Positions 33,604 through 43,839 of a stretch of 60,987 bases of DNA are shown here, in pieces. The notes under the pieces were generated by a model. That model saw nothing but the letters and a program-made list of their open reading frames with translations. It had not been told where the DNA came from and did not search any database. The position numbers and the translations under genes were made by a program. The stretch lies in assembly GCA_036489495.1 (NCBI GenBank), contig DASXFR010000153.1, positions 1 through 60,987 on the forward strand. Direction: 5' to 3'. The DNA comes from DASZIT01 sp036489495. Its GTDB lineage: Bacteria > Actinomycetota > Acidimicrobiia > Acidimicrobiales > RAAP-2. The stretch's first letter is position 1, and each line of letters opens with the position of its first letter.

Positions 33604-34505
33604 CCCTCCTGGTGGCCAATCCGTTGGCGGGCACCTTCCACATGCTCGACCACCCGTTCCTCCGGTACGCCTTCATCGCCGGCACCTGCATCGCCTTGGC
33701 CTCCGGGCTGATCGGGTACTTCGTGGTGCTACGGAGCCAGGTGTTCACCGGGGACGCCCTCTCCCATGTCGCCTTCACCGGGTCGCTGGCCGCCCTGGCC
33801 CTCGGGATCGACCTCCGGGTCGGGCTCTACGGGGGTTGCGTGGTGTTTGCGCTGCTGATGGCGTTCCTGGGGCGTCGGGCCAATGCCGACGACACGGTGA
33901 TCGGCAGCGTCTACGCCTGGGTGCTCGGGCTCGGCGCCCTGTTCCTCTCCATCTACACCACCAGCCGCAGCGGCACCGGGGGGTTCTCCGGGAACGCCGG
34001 GGTCAGTGTGCTGTTCGGTTCGATCTTCGGCCTCTCCTCCGGCCAAGCCATCACCGACGCCGTCGTCGCCCTGGTGGTGGTGGCCGCGGTGGTCCTCATC
34101 GCTCGCCCGCTGCTGTTCGCCAGCCTCGACGAGGCGGTGGCCTCGGCCCGGGGCGTCCCGGTGCGTGCCCTCGGCTACGCCTTCTTCGTGCTGGTGGGGG
34201 TCACGGCCGGCGAAGCCACCCAGGCGGTCGGCGCTCTGCTGTTGCTCGGATTGCTGGCGGCCCCGGCCGGGGCCGCCCACCGGCTGTCGCCCCGGCCGTT
34301 CGTAGCGCTCTGGCTGTCGGCGGGCATCGCGGTGGTGTCGGTCTGGGTCGGCCTGTCCCTGGCCTACGCCTTCCCCCGGATCCCACCCAGCTTCGGGATC
34401 CTGTCGGTGGCCACCGCCAGTTACCTGCTTTCTTTCGTGGTCACCTGGAGACGCGACCGGGCCGTCGGTCCGGGCGCACCCGCCCCCCTCGAGGTGCTGT
34501 CGTAG
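33600..34505 (+). CDS. znuB: Zinc ABC transporter permease (second)
   Basis: A 301-residue ABC-3 permease paralogue of the preceding gene, with about eight to nine hydrophobic segments, FTGDALSHVAFTGSLAAL near the N-terminus and the coupling motif SLDEAVASARGVPVRALGY near 178. Its TAG stop shares its last base with the GTG of zur. It may have arisen by duplication; sequence outside the coupling motif is clearly diverged. Confidence 0.9.
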   Translation: MTLLVANPLAGTFHMLDHPFLRYAFIAGTCIALASGLIGYFVVLRSQVFTGDALSHVAFTGSLAALALGIDLRVGLYGGCVVFALLMAFLGRRANADDTVIGSVYAWVLGLGALFLSIYTTSRSGTGGFSGNAGVSVLFGSIFGLSSGQAITDAVVALVVVAAVVLIARPLLFASLDEAVASARGVPVRALGYAFFVLVGVTAGEATQAVGALLLLGLLAAPAGAAHRLSPRPFVALWLSAGIAVVSVWVGLSLAYAFPRIPPSFGILSVATASYLLSFVVTWRRDRAVGPGAPAPLEVLS

Positions 34506-34969
34506 TGTCGGGTTCGTTGATCATCAGCCCGTCGGTCCACGATCTGGTCGCCCTCCGCCTGGCGGCCCTGGAACAGCGCTACACGCCGCTGCGCCAGGCG
34601 CTGGTCGGGACCCTGGCGGCGGCCGGGCGGCCGCTCTCGATTCCGGAGATCCTGACCCGCACCGATGAGCTGCCCCAGAGCAGCGCCTACCGCAACGTCA
34701 CCGCCCTGATCGACGCCGGGGTGGTCCGGCGGGTGAACGGCACCGATGACCACGCCCGTTTCGAACTGGCCGAGGAGCTGGCCGGCCACCATCACCACCT
34801 GGCTTGCGGGACCTGCGGGAAGGTCGAGGATGTGACCCCGTCGCCCCGGCTGGAGCGGGCGATGGCCGAGGCCGCCCGGGTGGTGGCCGAGGAGCACGGC
34901 TACGAGGTCACCGACCACAACTTCGATCTGGTCGGACTGTGCCCGTCGTGTCGGGCCCGGGAGAGCTGA
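34505..34969 (+). CDS. zur: Fur-family zinc uptake regulator
   Basis: A 154-residue Fur-family repressor. The N-terminal winged helix includes AAGRPLSIPEILTRTDELPQ followed by SSAYRNVTALIDAG (recognition helix), and the dimerisation domain has GHHHHLACGTCGKVEDV and CPSC, the regulatory and structural zinc ligands. Location as the last gene of the zinc-uptake operon makes Zur the most likely specificity. Expected to bind the palindrome at 30790-30802. Confidence 0.88.
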   Translation: MSGSLIISPSVHDLVALRLAALEQRYTPLRQALVGTLAAAGRPLSIPEILTRTDELPQSSAYRNVTALIDAGVVRRVNGTDDHARFELAEELAGHHHHLACGTCGKVEDVTPSPRLERAMAEAARVVAEEHGYEVTDHNFDLVGLCPSCRARES

Positions 34970-35071
34970 CCGTAGGCCCCGCCGTCGCGGACCGCGGCAC
35001 AAGCTAGGGTCTCGGCCCGGAATGGCCGGGGGACGGGTTTCGAAGGAATCCGACACCGAGAGGAGCTGGAA

Positions 35072-36463
<1,392 letters not shown>

Positions 36464-36486
36464 CGGGTCCGGGTCCGGCGGATGGT

Positions 36487-36509
36487 CGTCGGTGCCGGAG
36501 GCACCGACG
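36487..36509 (+). terminator. Perfect 10-bp hairpin downstream of fumC
   Basis: CGTCGGTGCC, loop GGA, GGCACCGACG: a perfect inverted repeat 24 nt after the fumC stop and 29 nt before the first P450 gene. There is no T-run after it. It may end fumC transcription (U-less hairpins are common in high-GC actinobacteria) or act as an operator for the P450 genes. Confidence 0.45.
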
Positions 36510-36537
36510 GTGAGAGCCCGGACGAGAGAGGGGGAGG

Positions 36538-37818
36538 GTGGCACCGGAAATCCCTGAACTCGCGGCCGTCGACCTCACCGACCTCGATCTGTTCGCCGGT
36601 GGGTTCCCCGACGACGTGTTCACCCGGTTGCGGGCCGAGGCGCCGGTGTGGTGGCACCCTCCGTCATCCCATACCCCCGACGGGATCGGTTTCTGGGTCC
36701 TGAGCTCCTACGACGCCGTCATGAGGGCGGTGTCCGACGCCGCCACCTTCTCCTCGGAGCGGGCTCCGGGGGCCGCCGGGGGCGGGACCATTATCGAGGA
36801 CCTCCCCTACGGGTACGCCGCCGGGGTGCTGCTCAATATGATGGACGACCCGCGCCACCACCTCATCCGGCGGCTGGTCACCCCCTCGTTCACACCCCGG
36901 GCCCTGGCCTTGATGGAGGAGGAGATGCGCTCCCGGTCGCGGATCATCGTGGACGGGATCGCCGAGCGGGGATCGTGCGACTTCCTGTCCGAGGTCGCCG
37001 TCGAGCTGCCCCTCCAGGCGGTGGCCGCGCTGATGGGGGTGCCGGATGCCGACCGGGCCGACCTGATGGCCTGGTCGAACACCACCCTCGACTACCGGGG
37101 CCGGGAACTCGGGGAGACCAACCAGGCGGTGGCCCGGGCCGCGGCGTCGATGGCGGAGTACGGGACCCGGTACATCGGGGAGAAGAAGCGATGCCCGGGA
37201 CCCGACATCATCTCCGCGGTGGCGGCGGTCAGCATCGAGGACGCCGAAGGGGAGCCAAAACCGCTCACCGACCTCGAGTTGTTGATGTTCTTCAACCTGC
37301 TGGTGATCGCCGGGAGCGAGACCACCCGGAATTCGATTGCCCTCGGGATGGTCGCCCTCATCGATCACCCCGAACAGTTCGCCGCCCTCCGCGACGACCG
37401 GAGCCTGATGGCGGGAGCCGTGGAGGAGATCCTGCGCTGGACCAGCGCCACCCTCTACAACCGGCGCACGGCGACCGTCGACACCGAGTTGGGCGGGCAG
37501 AGGATCCGCCAGGGGGACAAAGTCACCCTGTGGTGGCCATCGGCCAACCGGGACGAGATGGTGTTCGAGGATCCCTTCCGCTTCGACATCCGGCGGGACC
37601 CGAACCCCCACCTCACTTTCGGCTACCGCGCCCATTTCTGCCTCGGGGCCAACCTGGCCCGGATGGAGATCCGTTGCATCTTCGACGAACTGCTCGACCG
37701 GCTCGAGGGATTCACCTTGGCCGGACCGGTAGAGCGGGCCCGGACCAACAAACACGCCGGCGTCTGCCGGATGCCGATGACCTTCCGGCCCCGAACGACC
37801 CCGCCGCCGGCCGGCTGA
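36538..37818 (+). CDS. Cytochrome P450 (CYP125/CYP124-like)
   Basis: A 426-residue heme monooxygenase. The I-helix oxygen-activation motif is AGSETTRNS near 259, the ExxR helix is EEILRW near 299, and the heme loop is FGYRAHFCLGANLARME with Cys368 as thiolate ligand. VELPLQAVAALMGVP and the NSI segment after the I-helix threonines recall mycobacterial CYP125/CYP124, which hydroxylate the terminal carbon of sterol or branched lipid side chains; that specificity is inference. GTG 36538 follows GAGGGGGAGG-type purine sequence. Redox partners are not in the window. Confidence 0.88.
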   Translation: MAPEIPELAAVDLTDLDLFAGGFPDDVFTRLRAEAPVWWHPPSSHTPDGIGFWVLSSYDAVMRAVSDAATFSSERAPGAAGGGTIIEDLPYGYAAGVLLNMMDDPRHHLIRRLVTPSFTPRALALMEEEMRSRSRIIVDGIAERGSCDFLSEVAVELPLQAVAALMGVPDADRADLMAWSNTTLDYRGRELGETNQAVARAAASMAEYGTRYIGEKKRCPGPDIISAVAAVSIEDAEGEPKPLTDLELLMFFNLLVIAGSETTRNSIALGMVALIDHPEQFAALRDDRSLMAGAVEEILRWTSATLYNRRTATVDTELGGQRIRQGDKVTLWWPSANRDEMVFEDPFRFDIRRDPNPHLTFGYRAHFCLGANLARMEIRCIFDELLDRLEGFTLAGPVERARTNKHAGVCRMPMTFRPRTTPPPAG

Positions 37819-37820
37819 AC

Positions 37821-37840
37821 AGTTGGACAGGTGTCCAGCT
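37821..37840 (+). promoter_or_regulatory. Palindromic operator candidate between the P450 genes
   Basis: AGTTGGACAGGTGTCCAGCT is a 20-bp inverted repeat with 8 of 10 pairs matched (core TGGACA-GG-TGTCCA). It starts 3 nt after the first P450 stop and overlaps a TTGGAC -35-like element (37823-37828). Its form is typical of TetR-family sites. No regulator gene is adjacent. Confidence 0.5.
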
Positions 37841-37860
37841 GTGTGTTTTCCTAGGAATCC

Positions 37861-39072
37861 ATGACCAGCCAACCCACTGACCTGCACATCGGGCTGACCG
37901 ACGGGGCGTTCTATGGCGGCGACCCGTTCCCGGCCTACGCCTGGATGCGGGAGCACGCCCCGGCCTACTTCGACGAGGTGAGCGGGGTCTGGGGCATCAG
38001 CCGCTACGCCGACATCAAGGAGATCTCCAAGGATCCCGACACCTTTTCCAATGCCGGCGGCATCCGCCCCGACTCCGACGCCCTCCCGATGATGATCGAC
38101 ACCGATGCCCCCGAGCACGTGCGGCGGCGGCGGCTGGTGAGCGAGGGGTTCACTCCCGGCCGCATCCGGGAAAGTGAGCCGGGCATCCGGGCGGTGTGCG
38201 ACGAGATCATCGACAAGGTATGTGAGTCAGGCTCGGCCGACTTCGTCCGGGATATCGCCGCCCCGCTCCCGATGGTGGTGATTGGCGACATGCTGGGGGT
38301 CGCCCCCGAGGACCGCGACGACCTGCTGCGCTGGTCCGACGACATGTTGAAGTCGCTGGGGTCTCCGGATCCCGGGCTGCTGGATGTGGCCGCGGCCGCC
38401 GCCATCGAGTACGCCGGCTACCTGACGGCGGTCACCGAGCAGCGGCGGAAGGACGGCCGTTCCGACGACCTGATCGGGACCCTGGTCCACGCCGAGATCG
38501 ACGGCGACCGGCTCGACGACCAGTCGCTGATCTACGAGTCGCTGCTGATCCTCATCGGCGGCGACGAGACCACCCGCCACGTGATCACCGGCGGCATGTA
38601 CGAGCTGCTCCGGCATCCCGACCAGCTGGAAGCCCTCCGGGCCGATCGGTCGATGATGACCACGGCGGTGGAGGAGATGTTGCGGTGGGTCACCCCGATC
38701 AAGAACATGGCCCGGACCCTGACCCGGGATGTGGAACTGCACGGGGAGACTCTGCGTCAGGGCCAGAAGCTCCTGTTGCTCTACCCGTCGGCCAACCGGG
38801 ACGACCGGGTGTTCGACGATCCCGACAGCTTCGACATCACCCGGACCCCCAACGACCACGTGGCCTTCGGCTTCGGCGCCCACTTCTGTCTGGGCAACCG
38901 GTTGGCCCGGATGGAGATGCGGATCATGTTCGACCGGCTCCTCGACCGGCTCCCCGACCTGGCTCTGGTGGACGAGGCCGAGCCGCCCATGCGGGAGGCC
39001 AACTTCGTATCCGGCTACGAGACCATGCCGGTGACCTTCACCCCCGCCGCACCACTGGGGGCACCGGCGTAA
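37861..39072 (+). CDS. Cytochrome P450 (CYP142-like)
   Basis: A 403-residue P450. I-helix GGDETTRH near 237, ExxR in EEMLRW near 273, and heme loop FGFGAHFCLGNRLARME with Cys343. Segments FSNAGGIRPD, LPMMIDTDAPEH, PLPMVVIGDMLGV and ANFVSGYETMPVTFTP correspond closely to what I recall of mycobacterial CYP142, the cholesterol C26/C27 hydroxylase-oxidase. Together with the preceding P450, the SCP2 protein and several acyl-CoA enzymes in the window this suggests sterol side-chain or related lipid oxidation. ATG 37861 lies 42 nt after the first P450. Confidence 0.9.
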   Translation: MTSQPTDLHIGLTDGAFYGGDPFPAYAWMREHAPAYFDEVSGVWGISRYADIKEISKDPDTFSNAGGIRPDSDALPMMIDTDAPEHVRRRRLVSEGFTPGRIRESEPGIRAVCDEIIDKVCESGSADFVRDIAAPLPMVVIGDMLGVAPEDRDDLLRWSDDMLKSLGSPDPGLLDVAAAAAIEYAGYLTAVTEQRRKDGRSDDLIGTLVHAEIDGDRLDDQSLIYESLLILIGGDETTRHVITGGMYELLRHPDQLEALRADRSMMTTAVEEMLRWVTPIKNMARTLTRDVELHGETLRQGQKLLLLYPSANRDDRVFDDPDSFDITRTPNDHVAFGFGAHFCLGNRLARMEMRIMFDRLLDRLPDLALVDEAEPPMREANFVSGYETMPVTFTPAAPLGAPA

Positions 39073-39103
39073 CTCGAGGGGCTGGGGCGGCGACCCGACG
39101 TCG

Positions 39104-39850
39104 CTATCCGCCGGTGGAGATGATGCCGACGACGTTGTTCACCGAGACGTGGTCCGCGGGCAGGGAGCCGAGGAATTGGGCACCGCCGAAGGCGAAGACC
39201 CCGCCGTCGGCGGCCGCCAGCCAGTAGCCGGTTCCGTTGGGGGTCACGAAGATCCCGACGATCGGCTGGTTGATCTTGAAATCGGTCGACCCGTAGTTAT
39301 GGGCGTCACCGAAGCTGGTGACGACGCCGGCCCCGTTGACCAGCCAGTAGCCGCCTCCGTCCAGGGTCGAGGCAATGGCCACCGTGCCGGCGGCGCCGTT
39401 CCCGAAGGTCCTGGCATTCCCGAAGGCGTAGACGGTGCCGTCGGCGCCAACCACCCAGTAGCCCTTGTTGTTCGGAGTCGAGGCCAGCCCGACGATGTTG
39501 TTGAGGTGGATGCCCAGCCCCGGCACCGAGCCCTCGAAGGTGGCGTCGCCGAAGGCGAACACCCCGCCGTCCCGGCCAATCAGGAAGTAACCCCGGTTGT
39601 CGGCGGTCGGCACGATACCCACGATGTTGTTGACGCCGATCCCCACGCCGGGAAGTGACCCGACAAACGGCGCGTCCCCGAAGGCAAACACCCCGCCATC
39701 GGAACCGACGATCCAGTAGCCCTGGAAATCAGCGGTCCGGGTGATGCCCACGATGTTGTGGACGTGGACGCCGATGAACGGCAGTGAGCCCTTGAAGGGG
39801 GCGTCACCGAAGGCGAAGATCCCCCCGTCGGAACCGACCAGCCAGTAGCC
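39104..39850 (-). repeat. Six GYWLV-x-SDGG protein repeats (coding)
   Basis: Coding tandem units of about 43 codons at the 3' end of the large secreted protein gene. Each has a YWLV-type strand, a DGG turn, FAFGDA and G-x-x-NNIVGI. Units four and five are the most diverged (YAFGNARTFG; VNGAGVVTSFGDA). The pattern suggests a closed propeller-like fold. Confidence 0.75.
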
Positions 39851-42800
39851 CTTGGAGATCCCCGGTGGCGGGGGGGTGCCGGGCACGGTGAAACTCTGGG
39901 TGGCCGAGGCGGGTTGGGTCGTGCTGTTGCCAGCCTGGGCGGCGTTGATGACACAGGTGCCCGGGCCGACCATGGTCACGACGTTCCCGGACACCGTGCA
40001 CACCGAGGAGGATCCGCTCGAGAACGTCACCGGGCCCCCTGAGGACGAAGTGGCGGAGACCGTATAGGTGCTGCCGACCGGTGGGTTGGTCGGTGGCGAC
40101 GACGTGAAGGTGATGGTCTGGGTGGCTTTGACCGCCGAGGACTCGGACACCTGGGGGGCGGGGGCAAAGGTGGCATTCCCGGCCTGGTCGGCATTGATGA
40201 CGCAGGTGCCCGGGGTGAGGTAGGTGACCACCCCCGCGCTCAGGGAGCAGATCCCGACGTCCGAGGCCGGGAGGCTGAAGGTTACCGGTAGCCCGGACGT
40301 CGCGGTGGCGGTCGGGGTGAAGGTGTCACCCGGGGCCGGGTTCACCGGCGGGGTGTTGGTGAAGGTGATGGTTTGGGCCGTCGGGGCTGCCACCACCGTC
40401 GACGATTCGCTCACCTGGGGGGCGGCGGCGTAGTTGCTGTTGCCGGCCTGATCGGCATCGATGATGCAGGCGCCGGGAGCCACGTAGGTGACCACCCCGC
40501 CACTGAGGGAGCAGATCCCGGTATCCGAGGCCGGGAGGCTGAACGTCACCGGAAGCCCGGATGTCGCGGTGGCGGTCGGGGTGAAGGTAGCGCCGGGGGT
40601 CGGGTTCACCGGCGGGGTGTTGGTGAAAGTGATGGTCTGGGTCGCCGGGGTGACGGTCAGGTCGGTCGAATTGGTGGAGTCCGACGACGCGTAGTTGCCG
40701 TCGGTGTCGACGAAGCTCCCGGTGATGTTCGGATAGCTCCCGGCCGGCAGCGTGGTCGAGGTGAGACAGCTGGTGGGGGATCCGTTGACCACGGTGATGG
40801 TGCACAACATGGTGGTCCCCGACTTGAAGGTCACCGTCCCCGAGGCGCCGGCGGGGATCCCCGACTCGGCCAGGGACGCCGCGGTGCCAAAGGGCACCGA
40901 GGTGGGGTTGGCGGCGACGGTGAACGGGGTGGGCGCCGGGGTCACGGTGAGGTCGGCGGTGTTGGTGGAATTCGACGATTCGTAGTTGCCGTCGGTGTCG
41001 GTGAAGCTACCGGTGACGTTCGGATAGCTCCCGGGAGCGAGGGCGGTCGAGGTGGTGCAGCTGGTGGGAGACCCGTTGACCACCGTGATGGTGCACAAGA
41101 CGGTGGTCCCCGACTTGAAGGTCACCATCCCCGAGGCTCCGGCCGGGATCCCCGTCTCGCTGAGGGTGGAGGCGGTGCCAAACGGGACCGAGGTCGGACC
41201 GGCGGCCACCGTGAACGAGGTGGCGGCCGGGGTCACGGTGAGGTCGGCGGTGTTGGTGGAGTCCGACGACGCGTAGTTGCCGTCGGTGTCGACGAAGCTA
41301 CCGGTGATGTTCGGGTACGAACCGACCGGCAAGGTGGTCGAGGTGGTGCAGCTGGTCGGCGACCCGTTGACCACCGTGATGGTGCACAAGACGGTGGTCC
41401 CCGACTTGAAGGTCACCGTCCCCGACGCCCCGGCCGGGATCCCCGTTTCGCTGAGGGTGGAGGCGGTGCCAAACGGGACCGAGGTCGGGCCGGCGGAGAC
41501 CGTGAAGGGGGTCCCCGCCGGGGTGACAGTCAGATCCGCGGTGTTGGTGGAGTCCGACGTCGCGTAGTTGCCGTCGGTGTCGACGAAACTACCGGTGATG
41601 TTCGGATAGGAGCCCGGAGCCAAGGTCACCGACGTGGTGCAGCTGGTCGGTGATCCGTTGACCACGGCGATGGTGCACAACGTGGTGGTGCCCGACTTGA
41701 AGGTCACCGTGCCCGACGCCCCGGCCGGGATTCCGGTTTCGCTGAGGGTGGAGGCGGTGGCAAACGGGACCGAGGTCGGGTTGGCCGCCACCGTGAACGA
41801 GGTGGCCGCCGCCGTGACGCTCAGGGCGGTGGTGTTGGTGGAGTCAGACGACGCGTAGTTGCCGTCGGTGTCGACGAAGCTACCGGTGATGTTCGGATAG
41901 GACCCGGCCGATAGGGTGGTCGAGGTGGTGCAGCTGGTGGGCAACCCGTTGACCACGGTGATGGTGCACAACGTGGTGGTCCCGGACTTGAAGGTCACCG
42001 TGCCTGACGCCCCGGCCGGGATCCCCGATTCGCCCAAGGACGATGCCGTGCCGTAGGGGACCGAGCTGGGGTTGGCTGAGACGACGAACGCGGTCGGAGC
42101 GATGGCGACGACCAGCGCGCCGCTGGCCTGCCGGGTTATGTTCCAGCCGGTGGTGGTGAGATCGGTGGCCTGGATCGTGTAGCTCCCGATGGTGGAGGCG
42201 GTGACGGGAACAGTGACCGCGCAGGTGCTATTGGCGGCGACGGTCACCCCGGTGGCGCCGATGCCGGTAGAACCGTTGGTCAGCGGGTCATTGCCGCCGT
42301 CACCGTTGGTCGCGGTGCCCGATCCGCAGCCGGTGAGGACGGCCGGACCCGTCGTCGAAATGCCGGATGGCAGGGCGGCGTTGGCAAAGCCAACCGGGCC
42401 GAAGGCATTGGTTCCGGCGGAATTGTCGAGCGTGTACGTCACCGTGGTCGACCCACCGGCGATGATCGGCGTCGTCCCGAACGACGGGGTCAGGGTCACC
42501 GAGTTCGGATAGGAGAAGGAACGGCTCCAGCCGTCCCCGTTGGGTTGATTGTTCAAGTTGTGGAGGGTGAAGCTTTGGATCGCGCCGGTTGTCGCCGTCA
42601 GCATGAACGAACCGCAAGCCCCAAACGGGTTGGTGCCGTCGTTGGCCTCACAACCGATGTTGTTGACGCCGGTGGGAGTCGGGTTGATGGTGTTGCCGCT
42701 GGGACCGGCAACATTGTTGGCGATGACGGTGTTCAGCGTGATGGTTGCACCGGTCGTACTGGTCCCGCCCACCGTCAGCTCCGACTGGTCGAGGTTCACC

Positions 42801-43234
42801 ACGTAGAGGACGGGGTCGATCAAGGGCTGACTGAAGGTGATGGTCTCTTGATAGCTGCCGCCCGGCTGGCAGCTCTGGCCCTGGGTGACCGAGTCCGAGG
42901 GTTGGGCGGGCATGATGAAGGTGGAAACGTTGAGCCCGGGAAACAGGCCGCCCTGGGTCTGCGGTGCGCAGGTGCCCACGGATGTGAAGGAGTTGCCGGC
43001 GGTAAGCCCGCTGGTCCCGAAGGTGAAGTTCGCGGCCCCCTGGGCACCGCCCACCGCGGTGATCCACTGCTGGCCACTACCGGTCCCGGTGGCCGAGGCG
43101 ACGGAGGTCAATCCGGGAATCAGTCCGATGCCGGTCAGCGTGCCGACCAACGCAGCGGTGCCGACGAATGCCGCGGCGAGTTGTCGAAGCCGCCGCCGCC
43201 GACTTGGCTGGTTCCGACGAGGTTGCTCAGCCAT
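39104..43234 (-). CDS. Large modular secreted repeat protein
   Basis: A 1376-residue exported protein. Residues 1-50 are a Sec-type signal with a long basic n-region (RRRRLRQ) and a hydrophobic core. About 51-378 is a Gly/Thr/Asn-rich domain resembling bacterial surface-anchor domains, with paired cysteines. About 379-862 is five near-identical 97-residue Ig-like repeats (IPAGASGTVTFKSGTT...). About 863-1115 is three related strand-rich units (TQTITFTNTPPVNP). The last 248 residues are six GYWLV.SDGGIFAFGDA repeats of about 43 residues, frequent in Acidimicrobiia extracellular proteins. No LPXTG or C-terminal membrane anchor is seen. GATCGGAGA precedes ATG 43234. Adhesion or surface-layer function is inferred. 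Confidence 0.85.
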   Translation of the reverse strand: MAEQPRRNQPSRRRRLRQLAAAFVGTAALVGTLTGIGLIPGLTSVASATGTGSGQQWITAVGGAQGAANFTFGTSGLTAGNSFTSVGTCAPQTQGGLFPGLNVSTFIMPAQPSDSVTQGQSCQPGGSYQETITFSQPLIDPVLYVVNLDQSELTVGGTSTTGATITLNTVIANNVAGPSGNTINPTPTGVNNIGCEANDGTNPFGACGSFMLTATTGAIQSFTLHNLNNQPNGDGWSRSFSYPNSVTLTPSFGTTPIIAGGSTTVTYTLDNSAGTNAFGPVGFANAALPSGISTTGPAVLTGCGSGTATNGDGGNDPLTNGSTGIGATGVTVAANSTCAVTVPVTASTIGSYTIQATDLTTTGWNITRQASGALVVAIAPTAFVVSANPSSVPYGTASSLGESGIPAGASGTVTFKSGTTTLCTITVVNGLPTSCTTSTTLSAGSYPNITGSFVDTDGNYASSDSTNTTALSVTAAATSFTVAANPTSVPFATASTLSETGIPAGASGTVTFKSGTTTLCTIAVVNGSPTSCTTSVTLAPGSYPNITGSFVDTDGNYATSDSTNTADLTVTPAGTPFTVSAGPTSVPFGTASTLSETGIPAGASGTVTFKSGTTVLCTITVVNGSPTSCTTSTTLPVGSYPNITGSFVDTDGNYASSDSTNTADLTVTPAATSFTVAAGPTSVPFGTASTLSETGIPAGASGMVTFKSGTTVLCTITVVNGSPTSCTTSTALAPGSYPNVTGSFTDTDGNYESSNSTNTADLTVTPAPTPFTVAANPTSVPFGTAASLAESGIPAGASGTVTFKSGTTMLCTITVVNGSPTSCLTSTTLPAGSYPNITGSFVDTDGNYASSDSTNSTDLTVTPATQTITFTNTPPVNPTPGATFTPTATATSGLPVTFSLPASDTGICSLSGGVVTYVAPGACIIDADQAGNSNYAAAPQVSESSTVVAAPTAQTITFTNTPPVNPAPGDTFTPTATATSGLPVTFSLPASDVGICSLSAGVVTYLTPGTCVINADQAGNATFAPAPQVSESSAVKATQTITFTSSPPTNPPVGSTYTVSATSSSGGPVTFSSGSSSVCTVSGNVVTMVGPGTCVINAAQAGNSTTQPASATQSFTVPGTPPPPGISKGYWLVGSDGGIFAFGDAPFKGSLPFIGVHVHNIVGITRTADFQGYWIVGSDGGVFAFGDAPFVGSLPGVGIGVNNIVGIVPTADNRGYFLIGRDGGVFAFGDATFEGSVPGLGIHLNNIVGLASTPNNKGYWVVGADGTVYAFGNARTFGNGAAGTVAIASTLDGGGYWLVNGAGVVTSFGDAHNYGSTDFKINQPIVGIFVTPNGTGYWLAAADGGVFAFGGAQFLGSLPADHVSVNNVVGIISTGG
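39885..40648 (-). repeat. Three strand-rich TQTITF repeats (coding)
   Basis: Three units of about 85 codons, each starting TQTITFT..PP.NP and ending GTCVINADQAGN-like. The first two (in protein order) are nearly identical; the third is diverged. They resemble the MBG-type extracellular modules and probably act as a stalk between the Ig-like repeats and the C-terminal domain. The boundaries are approximate. Confidence 0.65.
40649..42100 (-). repeat. Five 291-bp tandem repeats encoding Ig-like modules
   Basis: Five in-frame tandem units of 97 codons with very high DNA similarity, recognisable by the recurring block encoding IPAGASGTVTFKSGTT and the block encoding PNITGSFVDTDGNY. The first unit in protein order is the most diverged. 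Such repeats can expand or contract by recombination. Confidence 0.85.
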
Positions 43235-43486
43235 CACAGTCTCCGATCGTCTGCGTCCAGAATGCTCACTGAAAGTAACACTTACGGCACGATCGGAGGG
43301 GCGGCGATACGGATCGAATGGTGAAATCGGATGATGGAAAACCGGAGCGCGAACGGGGTCCGACGAAATCACCCGCGAAATCACCCGCACTCGTCAGGCG
43401 CCAGTAATCTGGTGGCGCCCGAACATGTCCGGCGCGGTTGCCGCACATCGCGGTATCGCCGCCCGAGCGGCTGGAGACCTGAACCC

Positions 43487-43789
43487 ATGAGCGAACCGGT
43501 ACTGAACGATTCCGAACTCGGCGAGGCCCTTTTCGGCGCCGGCGCCCCCAAGTGGGAACTGATCGGCGGCCGCCTGGTCAAGACGGTGGAGTGCGAAGGC
43601 TTCGTCGGATCACTGGCCTTCGTGAACGAGGTCGGCGTCCTGGCCGAGGCGGCCAACCATCATCCCGACATCGACATCCGCTACAACCGGGTGACCCTGG
43701 CCCTGATCACCCACGACTCGGGCGGCATCACCTACAAGGACATCGACCTGGCCAGACAGATCGACGGGGTCACCGTCGGCGTCAAGTAG
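43487..43789 (+). CDS. Pterin-4-alpha-carbinolamine dehydratase
   Basis: A 100-residue PCD/DCoH protein that dehydrates 4a-hydroxytetrahydropterin. The active-site HHPDIDIRYNRV segment with its paired histidines is near residues 62-73, and WELIGGRLVKTVECEGF and THDSGGITYKDIDLA flank it as in the family. ATG 43487 is the natural start; an upstream in-frame extension lacks homology. No aromatic amino acid hydroxylase gene is nearby, so it may serve another pterin or molybdopterin-related step. Confidence 0.9.
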   Translation: MSEPVLNDSELGEALFGAGAPKWELIGGRLVKTVECEGFVGSLAFVNEVGVLAEAANHHPDIDIRYNRVTLALITHDSGGITYKDIDLARQIDGVTVGVK

Positions 43790-43839
43790 CTCGAACCCCC
43801 GGCAACCAAGGGGCGGACGGGGGCTGACGGTTCAGGCAA

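Noticed and set aside
40373..41653. Open frames on the plus strand within the large repeat protein gene
   Set aside because: They repeat with the same 291-bp period as the minus-strand Ig-like modules and have no start signals; they are antisense shadows of the repeats.
43796..43826. CCCCCG...CGGGGG bidirectional terminator between the carbinolamine dehydratase and pspAB genes
   Set aside because: The loop would be about 19 nt and the stem is pure GC; too weak to call.
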